From positions 1 to 64,000 of the forward strand of contig JAQTZZ010000004.1 in assembly GCA_028687545.1 (NCBI GenBank): 64,000 bases of DNA, in the 5' to 3' direction. The first letter of the stretch is position 1. Each line of letters begins with the position of its first letter. The notes beneath the pieces were generated by a model. That model was not told the origin of the DNA and searched no databases. It saw only the letters and a list, made by a program, of their open reading frames with translations. Shown piece after piece: positions 30,129-38,114 of this stretch. The DNA is from Candidatus Wallbacteria bacterium (GTDB lineage: Bacteria; Muiribacteriota; JAQTZZ01). The position numbers and the translations under genes were made by a program.

Positions 30129-31414
30129 TTCTGCCTCCCCACCCGCACGTAATTGATGCCGCTGCAGCCAATCAGTTGTTTTTCAATGAAACCATTCGGA
30201 TCGATTACAACACACCCTGAAATTTCTCTGATCGTTTCCGGATCCAGTTCGCGGAACACAGGCCACTCTGTGGCTACTATCATGCAGTCTGCTCCCAGGA
30301 CCGCATTTTTGATGCTGTCAGCTATTGACAGTACACCTTTTAAACTGCCGGGTAATTCTTTGATACTTGGATCAAATGCTTTGATCACAGCGCCCTGTTG
30401 ATTCAGCCAGCAGCAAAGTTCGACTGAGAATGACCTTCTCAAGGTGTCGGTGCCTGGCTTATAAGTCAAACCCAGTACAGCCATCTGCCTGCCTGACAGC
30501 CCGCCGAAAATTTCCAGGCATTTTCTCTGAACCCAGCCTTTATGAAAGTCGTTGCTTTCCTTGACCGCTTTGATCAGATGCAGTGGAAGATCAAAGCTAT
30601 TGCCTGTTTCAGACAAAAACACGATGTCCCTTGCCAGAGTGCCTCCTGAAAAAGCAACGCCAGGGCTGAGGTATGCCTTGGGTCCGATCCGGTCTTCCGT
30701 TTTCAGGCCGCGCTCCACATCCTTAGCGTCAGCACCCACGCTTTCGCAGAGCACTGCAATCTCATTGGCAAAAGAGACCGAGGCAGCCAGAAATGCATTG
30801 ATGGCGTGTTTAGTCATTTCCGCGGATTCAATGCTCATCCACTCCAGCCTACTGCTGATTGCTGAAAATAAAGGCGTGAACAAGGCTTTCTCGTCAGGCA
30901 GGGAACCGATTATAATCCGGTCAGGTTCCAGAAACACCTTGATTGCCTTGCCTAGCCTTAAATTTTCAGGTGAATAGGCAAAAAAAAGTTCTCTGCCAGG
31001 GTCCATTTTATTGATTGCTGCTTTTAATTTTTTAGTGAAACCGGCTGGAACCTGCGAGGAAATAATTATTTTTACTCCGCTTTTCAATTTGGGTGCTATC
31101 GACATCAGCATATTTTCAATAAAGCCGGGATCAGCCACATCATTCTCGTTAACAGGAGTATCGAAAGTAACCCACAAGGCATCTATCCCGTTTAAAGCAG
31201 CAGATGCTTCGCTGCTGAAAGATAGTCTGCCGCTTTTCAGCCCTTCTTTGATTAAATCATCAAGCCCGGGTTCAGATAAAGGTGCTTTGCCCATCCGCAG
31301 ATCAGCAATATTGGCCTGATCAAAATCAAGCCCGGTCACATTGAAACCAAGTTCAGCCAGACAGGCGGCTGTAACGCATCCCAGATGCCATAATCCAAAG
31401 ACGCAGACTTTCAT
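30125..31414 (-). CDS. UDP-glucose/GDP-mannose dehydrogenase homologue lacking the catalytic cysteine
   Basis: About 429 residues from ATG 31414, which overlaps the preceding stop (ATGA). It has the full three-domain layout: N-terminal Rossmann (VCVFGLWHLGCVTAACLAE), central helix (AEMTKHAINAFLAASVSFANE) and C-terminal domain (VLGLTYKPGTDTLRRS). The catalytic loop that normally reads FGGSCxPKD reads FSGGTLARD, so the nucleophilic cysteine is a threonine (T259). The STVP and LREG motifs read SSQVP and LRLG. The lysine, asparagine and aspartate of the active site seem kept. A normal four-electron oxidation to a uronate is therefore unlikely; a single oxidation of a heptose nucleotide is one possibility. 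Confidence 0.8.
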   Translation of the reverse strand: MKVCVFGLWHLGCVTAACLAELGFNVTGLDFDQANIADLRMGKAPLSEPGLDDLIKEGLKSGRLSFSSEASAALNGIDALWVTFDTPVNENDVADPGFIENMLMSIAPKLKSGVKIIISSQVPAGFTKKLKAAINKMDPGRELFFAYSPENLRLGKAIKVFLEPDRIIIGSLPDEKALFTPLFSAISSRLEWMSIESAEMTKHAINAFLAASVSFANEIAVLCESVGADAKDVERGLKTEDRIGPKAYLSPGVAFSGGTLARDIVFLSETGNSFDLPLHLIKAVKESNDFHKGWVQRKCLEIFGGLSGRQMAVLGLTYKPGTDTLRRSFSVELCCWLNQQGAVIKAFDPSIKELPGSLKGVLSIADSIKNAVLGADCMIVATEWPVFRELDPETIREISGCVVIDPNGFIEKQLIGCSGINYVRVGRQK

Positions 31415-32367
31415 TTTACTTTCTCCAGCAGCCACTTGTTCCGCTCCAGATAACCAAGCGTTTTGAGGACTGAATCCCTGATTGTCAGCTTAGGCTGCCA
31501 TCCCAATGATCTGATTTTACCTGTGTCTAAATAAATCAGCGGGCTGTCGCCGATCCAGCCCCGCTCCCCACCGGCATATTCCAGTTCCGGTTTCAGTCCC
31601 AGGCAGCCCGTGATCCAGGCAATGGAATCATTAAGCTCGCAGAATTCATCAGTCCCCAGATTGAAAATGTTGATTTTTTCTTTTGATTTTTCAATTGCCA
31701 GCAGCATGGCTTCAATGCAATCTTCGACGTATAGGTATGATTTTTTCTGATGTCCGTTGCCAAGCACGAATAATTTGCCGGGATCGGCAAGCAGTTTTCT
31801 GTAAAAATCAAAAACGTGCCCGTGACTGTATCTCTCTCCCAGGATCGAAACAAATCTGAAGATGAAGCCTTGAAACCCGAATCCTTCGCAATAGGCCTGG
31901 ATCAGCCCCTCTCCTGCCAGTTTGGAAGCGCCATAGAGCGAAGTCTGAACTGGAAAGGGCGCGTTTTCAGGGGTCGGGAACTTATCCGGCTCTCCGTAAA
32001 TGGAGCCTGTAGATGAAAATGCGATCCGCCGGACGCTGTTTTTCCGCATTGCCTCAAGCACGTTGAATGTGGCGACAGTATTCTGTTCAAGGTCTTTCCG
32101 GGGATGCTCCGTGCCGAAGCGGACATCCGCATTGGCGGCAAAATGGAAAACAAAATCAGCTCCGTTCATCGCCTTGATCAGTCCCTCAGGATCAAGTAAA
32201 TCACCCTTGACCAGAGTGAATTTAGAAAAAGTCCGGCTGTTTTCCAGGAATCTGATCTGGCCTGTGGAGAAATTGTCGTACACGGTCACTGTGTGTCCGT
32301 CTTTCAGCAACCGGTCCACCAGATTGCTCCCGATAAAACCAGCTCCTCCGGTCACAAAATAATTCAT
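31411..32367 (-). CDS. NAD-dependent sugar epimerase/dehydratase (extended SDR)
   Basis: A 318-residue extended SDR with FVTGGAGFIGSNLVDRLL, FHFAANADVRFG, FSSTGSIYGEP, catalytic YGASK and FNLGTDE. It resembles UDP-glucose/UDP-GlcNAc 4-epimerases and the epimerases of heptose clusters. It is the first gene of the tightly overlapped block ending in the transaldolase-like gene, 17 bp after the GT2 gene. Its place beside the cysteine-less dehydrogenase suggests both act on the same nucleotide sugar. Confidence 0.83.
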   Translation of the reverse strand: MNYFVTGGAGFIGSNLVDRLLKDGHTVTVYDNFSTGQIRFLENSRTFSKFTLVKGDLLDPEGLIKAMNGADFVFHFAANADVRFGTEHPRKDLEQNTVATFNVLEAMRKNSVRRIAFSSTGSIYGEPDKFPTPENAPFPVQTSLYGASKLAGEGLIQAYCEGFGFQGFIFRFVSILGERYSHGHVFDFYRKLLADPGKLFVLGNGHQKKSYLYVEDCIEAMLLAIEKSKEKINIFNLGTDEFCELNDSIAWITGCLGLKPELEYAGGERGWIGDSPLIYLDTGKIRSLGWQPKLTIRDSVLKTLGYLERNKWLLEKVK

Positions 32368-32383
32368 GGCTCACCCATCCAAA

Positions 32384-33385
32384 TCATCGATTCTGAGCGG
32401 AAACGATGCATTCTTTCAAGATGTTTTCAGGACTGCTGCCTGAAGACAGCCAGGGCTGCCTGCGGCAGGCAATCACTGAAGGCAGGCAGCGTTTAAGCCC
32501 TCCTAAAAAATACACGAGACTTGCAAATGATAAATGGATCCCTGATTTGATCAAAACATTCCAGAGCCACAGTCCATTTAAGGCATTGATGCCTTGTTCT
32601 CCAATGCTGTCAAGCCACTTTTCGATCTCCTGCTGAGTACACTTCAATCCATTCAAGCAGGAAATGTTGAGTAGAAGGGAGGAAACGGTGTAATACAGCG
32701 CATCTCTCCCTTGAGGTCGAATCCGAGATGTATGTGAACAGTCTCTTCCATAATGAATGATACCGACCTGTTCAGGCACGCTTGCCAATTTTCCATGCAG
32801 GCCAAAACGCAGGATGAGGTCATAATCCTCGGACTTCTCCATGGCCTCGCGATACCCGCCGATCTCCTGGAAGACACTTCTGCGGAAGGTGAAAATTGAA
32901 TGCCCGATCGGGGTAAGCAGGGCACGCAGAAAGAGCATCAATTCATTGTGCCTGCAGGGATAGTGAAGCTTCTTGATTTTGCGGGAGCCTGTCTGCTTCC
33001 GGGAGGGGTCCTGCAGGAAAACCATCTTGAAGCCGCCACCCACAGCCACCAGATCCGGGTTCTTCTGCAGCAATTCGGTCTGCAATTGCAGGCGATTTGG
33101 CAGTGCCAGGTCGTCAGCATCCAGAATTGCACAGAATTCCCCCTCTGCTTTTTGGATGGCTATGTTCCGCGCCCTGGCTACAGCGCAAAAATCCTCATGG
33201 ATAACCCGTAAGCATGGATGCATTAGTGATTTCAGCGTTTCCCGGGAATTATCAGTGGAGCCGCAATCAATGATTATGTGCTCCCATGAATCAATTGTCT
33301 GATTCAGAACCGACTTCACACAGCCCGGAAGGTAGCCAGCGCAATTATAATTACTCGTAATCACAGAAACCAGTGGACGATTCAT
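32384..33385 (-). CDS. Glycosyltransferase family 2
   Basis: A 333-residue GT-A enzyme: VSVITSNYNCAGYLPGCVKS, IIDCGSTDNS, the metal-binding DxD in ILDADDLALPNR and a catalytic-region segment EKSEDYDLILRFG. No membrane helices are visible apart from a hydrophobic C-terminal stretch. It is predicted to transfer one sugar during repeat-unit assembly. Its start overlaps the FkbM gene stop by 4 bp. Confidence 0.85.
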   Translation of the reverse strand: MNRPLVSVITSNYNCAGYLPGCVKSVLNQTIDSWEHIIIDCGSTDNSRETLKSLMHPCLRVIHEDFCAVARARNIAIQKAEGEFCAILDADDLALPNRLQLQTELLQKNPDLVAVGGGFKMVFLQDPSRKQTGSRKIKKLHYPCRHNELMLFLRALLTPIGHSIFTFRRSVFQEIGGYREAMEKSEDYDLILRFGLHGKLASVPEQVGIIHYGRDCSHTSRIRPQGRDALYYTVSSLLLNISCLNGLKCTQQEIEKWLDSIGEQGINALNGLWLWNVLIKSGIHLSFASLVYFLGGLKRCLPSVIACRRQPWLSSGSSPENILKECIVSAQNR

Positions 33386-34194
33386 CTGGATCCCCCTTGA
33401 AAATGCTGGTTATGCCTGATGACCCAGTTGGAATATTGAAATGTTTCCAGATCCTGACTGTATTTCAAGATGCGTTCAGGTCCTGCCGGGAATATTTTAT
33501 AGAACGAATAATCAAGTGAACTGAAAAGCTCCCAGATATCTCCAAGCTGAATTCTTGCATCCAGATAGCTTCCACCATACTCGAACTGGATCACTTTCAC
33601 CTGTCCTTTTTTGAGCATTTCCCGCATTCCTTTGAATACAGCCAGTTCATGGCCTTCAACATCAATCTTCAAGAAGTCGATTTGTTTGAGATTGTGGGTG
33701 GAGCAGTAATCATCCAAAGTCAAAACAGTTATCTTCTCTGCCTTGAACTTGATGTTATCGAGCACTCCCCGTCTCTGGTAAATAGAGTTTGCGCCTGAGC
33801 CTTCACCGGCAATCTGAAGTTCCAGTTCACCTGACGTGTCACCGAGGCCGACATTGTTTAAAAAAACATTCGGCGGGAATGAATTATTCTTTAAAATATC
33901 GAATGTGGCAGAGCTTGGCTCAAAGCAATGCAGGGAAATTTTACTGTTGATTTCCAGCGCCAGTTTAGCCCAGTCTCCCACATTAGCGCCCACATCGAAC
34001 ACAATCCCTGTATCAACGCTTAATTCCTGCTTTAGAAAGGCCAGTTCGCCATTGGACTGCATGTCGTCATTGTTGTCATTGTTGTATCTATCCAGATATT
34101 TTTTGCTGGCCCGATATAAAAGACAGCTTCTCTGCGGCAGCAGATTGAAAAATGATCTGGCGATCCGATTTATTAACTTTTGTTTTTTTGTCAT
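33382..34194 (-). CDS. FkbM-family methyltransferase
   Basis: About 270 residues in the FkbM family: VFDVGANVGDWAKLALEI (SAM motif I), LHCFEPSSATFDIL, LNNVGLGDTSGELEL, LKIDVEGHELAVFKGM. Such enzymes O-methylate sugars or related hydroxyls. ATG at 34194 has an AGGTGA ribosome-binding site; a GTG at 34203 in the same frame is an alternative. It is the first of three FkbM genes in the glycan locus and lacks the extra N-terminal domain of the other two. Confidence 0.85.
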   Translation of the reverse strand: MTKKQKLINRIARSFFNLLPQRSCLLYRASKKYLDRYNNDNNDDMQSNGELAFLKQELSVDTGIVFDVGANVGDWAKLALEINSKISLHCFEPSSATFDILKNNSFPPNVFLNNVGLGDTSGELELQIAGEGSGANSIYQRRGVLDNIKFKAEKITVLTLDDYCSTHNLKQIDFLKIDVEGHELAVFKGMREMLKKGQVKVIQFEYGGSYLDARIQLGDIWELFSSLDYSFYKIFPAGPERILKYSQDLETFQYSNWVIRHNQHFQGGSR

Positions 34195-34212
34195 TCCAGT
34201 CACCTAGCCTCA

Positions 34213-35097
34213 TTATACCAGAGTGAAATATTCCGGGATCAGTCCGGGAAAGCCCCAGGAAGTGATTCCAGTCAACCGAAGGTCAGGAGCTATGATAATT
34301 TTGGAGTCGTGGCCGGAAAGCCACGCTCCCCACCAGCTGAATGTGCTGTTGGCTATGATGAAATGTTTGCACTGCGACATCAGCCAGAGGTCTGCTGATG
34401 CATTTTCATCACCCAGGTTATGCGAAACAATAGTGGTCCGGTCTCTAGGCAGAGTCAGTTTCGCCAGCGCAGGCTCAGGATCGTCTGAAAACAGAAAATA
34501 GCGGGGATCTGCAAGTTTCTGATCCATCAAGCCGATCGCCCGCTGATAATAACCGGCTGAAAGGTTAAGGGAAGAAATGCAGCCCGGCGCATCAAACCAG
34601 CGGACATGGACTGCCACGGCATTGCAACCCCTGATCTGCTCTGCGGCATCCCGGTTGGTTTTATCTTCAGGCTTTTTAATCATCAGATCTTTCCTGATGA
34701 ACTGTTCCACATCCTTGAAATAGCCTTCGCTTTGCCAGTATCCATCCAGATAGACTGTATCGTTCACTTTGAAATCGAGCAGTCTCTGATCAAAATCATT
34801 CTGCTCCTGCTCGAGATATCTGCGCAACTCAAATGGTTTCAGCCTGGACAGTCTGATCATCAAAGCTCTGCGTAAACGTCCGCATGGTTCCAGCCGTTCC
34901 GCGGCCGTTGCCTTTCGTGCTGAAATACTGAATTTATCCAGGCTGTATTTCCGTCCGAACTGCTTTTCGCGCACAAATCCGGTCAGATCGTCGATCACAA
35001 GTTCCGCTTTGTTTACAAGGGCCAGGCGTCTGGCAGCGGCGTAGCCGAACAGCTGATTGCCGAGTCCTCCCTGGATGATGGCAATCACTTTATTCAT
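34213..35097 (-). CDS. Alpha-1,2-fucosyltransferase (GT11)
   Basis: About 294 residues, starting with VIAIIQGGLGNQLFGYAAAR, the GT11 hallmark. The HxRxxD-type motif reads AVHVRWFD, a variant of the usual VHVRRGD. The C-terminal part has HFIIANSTFSWWGAWLSG, also diagnostic. It transfers fucose from GDP-fucose, which manC, gmd and fcl in this window can provide. I use ATG 35097; an upstream ATG at 35112 is less likely because the family begins just before the QGGLGNQ motif. Confidence 0.88.
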   Translation of the reverse strand: MNKVIAIIQGGLGNQLFGYAAARRLALVNKAELVIDDLTGFVREKQFGRKYSLDKFSISARKATAAERLEPCGRLRRALMIRLSRLKPFELRRYLEQEQNDFDQRLLDFKVNDTVYLDGYWQSEGYFKDVEQFIRKDLMIKKPEDKTNRDAAEQIRGCNAVAVHVRWFDAPGCISSLNLSAGYYQRAIGLMDQKLADPRYFLFSDDPEPALAKLTLPRDRTTIVSHNLGDENASADLWLMSQCKHFIIANSTFSWWGAWLSGHDSKIIIAPDLRLTGITSWGFPGLIPEYFTLV

Positions 35098-35139
35098 GTG
35101 GCACAAACCCATCCACGCGAAAGCGGATATCGATATGCT

Positions 35140-36030
35140 TCACGTGGAGCGCTTGGTCAGACCTAAGCGTTTTCCAGCATAAACATAACATACCGTATCG
35201 TCATATCCCTTTTGCCAATGCACTTTTTCGATACTGAAACCACAATTTGAGATTAGGTTGATTAACTCTTTATAAGTAGGATGCCAAACATGATAGTCCT
35301 TGAATCTCTTTATTCCCCCAGCGACTAATGTGTCTTTGATAATTTTTTTTACAGAAAACTTAATGTCAGGTTTGCCTTGTTTTCCGCCGTGAACGAGTAA
35401 TCCCACTATCAGAGCGCCGTCAGGTCTGAGCACCCTGTATGCTTCATTGAGCGCAAGTTCCGGGGAAAGGAAGTGGTCAATTACAGATCGCATGTGAACA
35501 GTCTGAAAAAAGGCCGATTTGAATGGTAAGAACTCAGCGTCGCAACAGACGAAGTTTACAGGATCAAGCAAAAATGGATAAGCCTTGAGCAAGTTCGGCT
35601 GTTTATCCAGATTATCAAACCCATTCATAAAAGGATCGCAGGTTATATAGTCCTGGTCAGGGGAGAGGAACTGTCTGAGCCTTCCCTGGAAGCCCCCAAC
35701 ATCCAAACAACAACCCTCTACAGATATATCTTCATAGACCTCTCGCACTCCTTCAATTTCTGCGAAGTAATCTTGCTCTTGGTCATGAGAAGCTAAACTT
35801 GTGGAAAATCTTTCATATTCACGTTGTCCCTCTTTCCATACTCTCTGATCTGTTGTGGTTTCATTATTAAGAAGTCTAAGATCGAATAATTCACCTTTGA
35901 CAGGGTACTTTCGACCATAGGATGAAACAAGGAAATTATTCTCCTCGTCCATTGACAATGGTTCTTTGCTCAAAGGGTCAACAATAATTTTTTGTACCCA
36001 GCTATCTAGCTTGATTGGTTTTACAATCAT
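35140..36030 (-). CDS. Class I SAM methyltransferase with degenerate Trm112-like N-terminus
   Basis: A 296-residue protein. Residues 12-50 resemble a Trm112/YcaR segment (IIVDPLSKEPLSM, SSYGRKYPVKGE) without zinc cysteines. A methyltransferase domain follows: CCLDVGGFQGRLRQFL (motif I), FVCCDAEFLPF, and EAYRVLRPDGALIVGLL. The target is probably a sugar or glycan. Base composition is more AT-rich by eye than in the flanking glycan genes, and gaps of 43 and 50 bp set it apart from its neighbours, so recent acquisition is possible. Confidence 0.75.
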   Translation of the reverse strand: MIVKPIKLDSWVQKIIVDPLSKEPLSMDEENNFLVSSYGRKYPVKGELFDLRLLNNETTTDQRVWKEGQREYERFSTSLASHDQEQDYFAEIEGVREVYEDISVEGCCLDVGGFQGRLRQFLSPDQDYITCDPFMNGFDNLDKQPNLLKAYPFLLDPVNFVCCDAEFLPFKSAFFQTVHMRSVIDHFLSPELALNEAYRVLRPDGALIVGLLVHGGKQGKPDIKFSVKKIIKDTLVAGGIKRFKDYHVWHPTYKELINLISNCGFSIEKVHWQKGYDDTVCYVYAGKRLGLTKRST

Positions 36031-36079
36031 GTTTCTCCTTCTGCCTGATGGAATAAAGCAGGTTCCCCAGTATTTTTTT

Positions 36080-36862
36080 TCATCGCGATTTTCCCTTCAA
36101 AAAAGTAAATATGCCAAGATTATAATGCTTTTTCCCAAGCATAGCCAGATTTTCACGCGTTGGTTCCAGCTCAATCAAGCCTCTTTCTTCAGAAAAAAAT
36201 GTAAATTCGCGTAAAACAAGTCGGTTCTCTCCAACAATCTTCAGAATCGTAAGCGGATCGAAGACATGGTGAGCATTGAATACAACCCGTTCGCTGCCGA
36301 TCGGGACAGACAGGTAAAGCACCCCGCCATCACGAAGGATCTGAGCCATGTTATGAATCCCGGATTCATAGCCCTTAGGGTCGATCGGATCGCCATACCG
36401 GCCAAGCCCGAAGTGTTCCAGGGCATGCAGACAGGAAAGCGAATCACAGTAATTTGAGAGATTGACAGGATTCATCAAATCAACCTGTCTAAAGGTTACA
36501 CCCGGCACTTTCGCAGTAATAGGCCGGATATCAAAAACCTCGATTTCCCGAAAACTTGCTACATGGGCCACAAAACCGTCTACCCTGGAGCCTATGTCAA
36601 CATGCTTATCAGGGGCTGCCGCGAATATTTTCCGGGCTACATATAAATCCTGCCAGAAATAATCGTCCTCTGTAGATCCGCTTTCTTCGAACCAGTCCAG
36701 CAGACAGGGCCGGATTTCCAGAGCGCCGGTGTAGTTCGATTTAAAACGATAGTAATCACGCAAAAAGCGGGGGAAACTGCAGATCGAATTCAGCATGCGC
36801 CTGGGATCAATCCCGAACTGGGATGAGAGAACCCGGTAGATTTTTTTTAAGTTATTTTTCAT
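36080..36862 (-). CDS. DUF268-type methyltransferase-like protein
   Basis: A 260-residue protein of the DUF268 type: RPCLLDWFEESGSTEDDYFW, VARKIFAAAPDKHVDIGSRV, CLHALEHFGLGRYGDPIDPK and GVLYLSVPIGSERVVFNAHH. The HVDIGSR stretch resembles a SAM-binding loop and the family occurs in polysaccharide loci. Activity has not been assigned to this family to my knowledge. It lies 50 bp from the methyltransferase at 35140 and 8 bp from the GT2 gene at 36870. Confidence 0.7.
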   Translation of the reverse strand: MKNNLKKIYRVLSSQFGIDPRRMLNSICSFPRFLRDYYRFKSNYTGALEIRPCLLDWFEESGSTEDDYFWQDLYVARKIFAAAPDKHVDIGSRVDGFVAHVASFREIEVFDIRPITAKVPGVTFRQVDLMNPVNLSNYCDSLSCLHALEHFGLGRYGDPIDPKGYESGIHNMAQILRDGGVLYLSVPIGSERVVFNAHHVFDPLTILKIVGENRLVLREFTFFSEERGLIELEPTRENLAMLGKKHYNLGIFTFLKGKSR

Positions 36863-36869
36863 TTTTCCA

Positions 36870-38114
36870 TCACAGACTGCGATAAAGTTGTTTCAAAAGG
36901 GAAATCAGCTGCCTGTAAAAGCGGGACAGCATGTCGATCCGCAACGAGCGTTTGAACTTTGGAGAGTCGCTCAGCAGGCATCCTGCAAAACGACAGGCAT
37001 CTTCAACATTATTGATGGTTCCAGCCGGCGCTCTGAGTGTCAACCAGTCTTCATCAAACCCGCTGGGCAAGCTGTTTTTCCTGCTTGCAGCCGCATTCTT
37101 TGGAACAGATCCAGGGCATTTCAGATTCAACGCAGTCGCGGTATGCACTGCCGACTGCATGATCTGGAGAGACCACTGGGATGTCCTGGCTTCTTTGACA
37201 AGGGCTTTAATGTATGTGTTCCAGTCAGGCTCAGTAAATCCGAGACCCGGATTAAATTCTCTGGCCTGAAGGTATTCGCCCATTACGGTTGTAATCACTG
37301 TCGGTGCCAGTTTCAACCTCTGGTCGAACTGGATTTTGTTTTCCTGGATGAATTTTTGGGCCGGAGAATCTTTGAGATCAAGATTCGGGTTTGTGGAAGC
37401 AGTTCCGTTGCTGTGCCTGGAAGCTCCATTAACGGAAAACGGATAGCGGGACCACAGATATCTGTCGATCACCCGGCTTAACACGATTCCGGAGTGAGCA
37501 TCAGGCGCGATTGAGTTGAAAAACCGCTTGTTTTTTGAAGCTTTTTTGATTTTTTCCACACACTCCCTGCGGATAATTGCGTTGTATAAGCAGGGCAGCC
37601 TGGTATAGCCCTCTCTGAAGTTCATGACTTTGCGGAGTTTCTGGCTGCTGCGCACGTAATAAACCGCATCGACCAGGCAGACTTTCAGCAGATTTCTGAA
37701 TTCCGGATTTATGTGGTCAGGCCAGCAGTATTCGACTTTGTCCCAGACCAGAGCGCTGGCTCCGGTTTTACCCAGCAATGCCATTGCCTTGCTGATTGCG
37801 CCCGGGATAAAACCATCGTCATCGCCGATGATGGTGATAAAGTCACCTGCTGCCTGACTTAAAGCAAATTCCCAGTTGTCAGACATGCTGACTCTGGCCT
37901 GGGTGTTGAAATATCTGATTTTAGGGCTCTGGAACGACTCCACCACTTCTCTGGTGTTGTCGTTGCTGAAATTATCACTGACAATTATCTCGAATTGATC
38001 ATAATCCTGATCCACGCATGTCTTCAGAGTGTAGAAGAGCGTATCTGCACGTTCCCTGGTCGGGATGATGATTGACAGGACCAGCTGCTTATCCTGAACC
38101 TTTTTTTCAGACAT
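36870..38114 (-). CDS. Glycosyltransferase family 2 with long C-terminal region
   Basis: A 414-residue protein: GT-A domain in the first 230 residues (LSIIIPTRERADTLFYTLKT, IIVSDNFSNDNT, FITIIGDDDGFIPGAI with DxD-type residues), then a helical C-terminal region with no membrane helix. Such C-terminal extensions often bind acceptors. It begins 8 bp inside the Wzx 3' end, indicating coupled translation with the flippase. Confidence 0.82.
   Translation of the reverse strand: MSEKKVQDKQLVLSIIIPTRERADTLFYTLKTCVDQDYDQFEIIVSDNFSNDNTREVVESFQSPKIRYFNTQARVSMSDNWEFALSQAAGDFITIIGDDDGFIPGAISKAMALLGKTGASALVWDKVEYCWPDHINPEFRNLLKVCLVDAVYYVRSSQKLRKVMNFREGYTRLPCLYNAIIRRECVEKIKKASKNKRFFNSIAPDAHSGIVLSRVIDRYLWSRYPFSVNGASRHSNGTASTNPNLDLKDSPAQKFIQENKIQFDQRLKLAPTVITTVMGEYLQAREFNPGLGFTEPDWNTYIKALVKEARTSQWSLQIMQSAVHTATALNLKCPGSVPKNAAASRKNSLPSGFDEDWLTLRAPAGTINNVEDACRFAGCLLSDSPKFKRSLRIDMLSRFYRQLISLLKQLYRSL

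Noticed and set aside
30125-31414. Idea that the active-site lysine of the dehydrogenase homologue is also lost
   Set aside because: On realigning, the lysine and asparagine of the TKHAIN segment correspond to the conserved pair, so only the cysteine and two flanking motifs are clearly changed.
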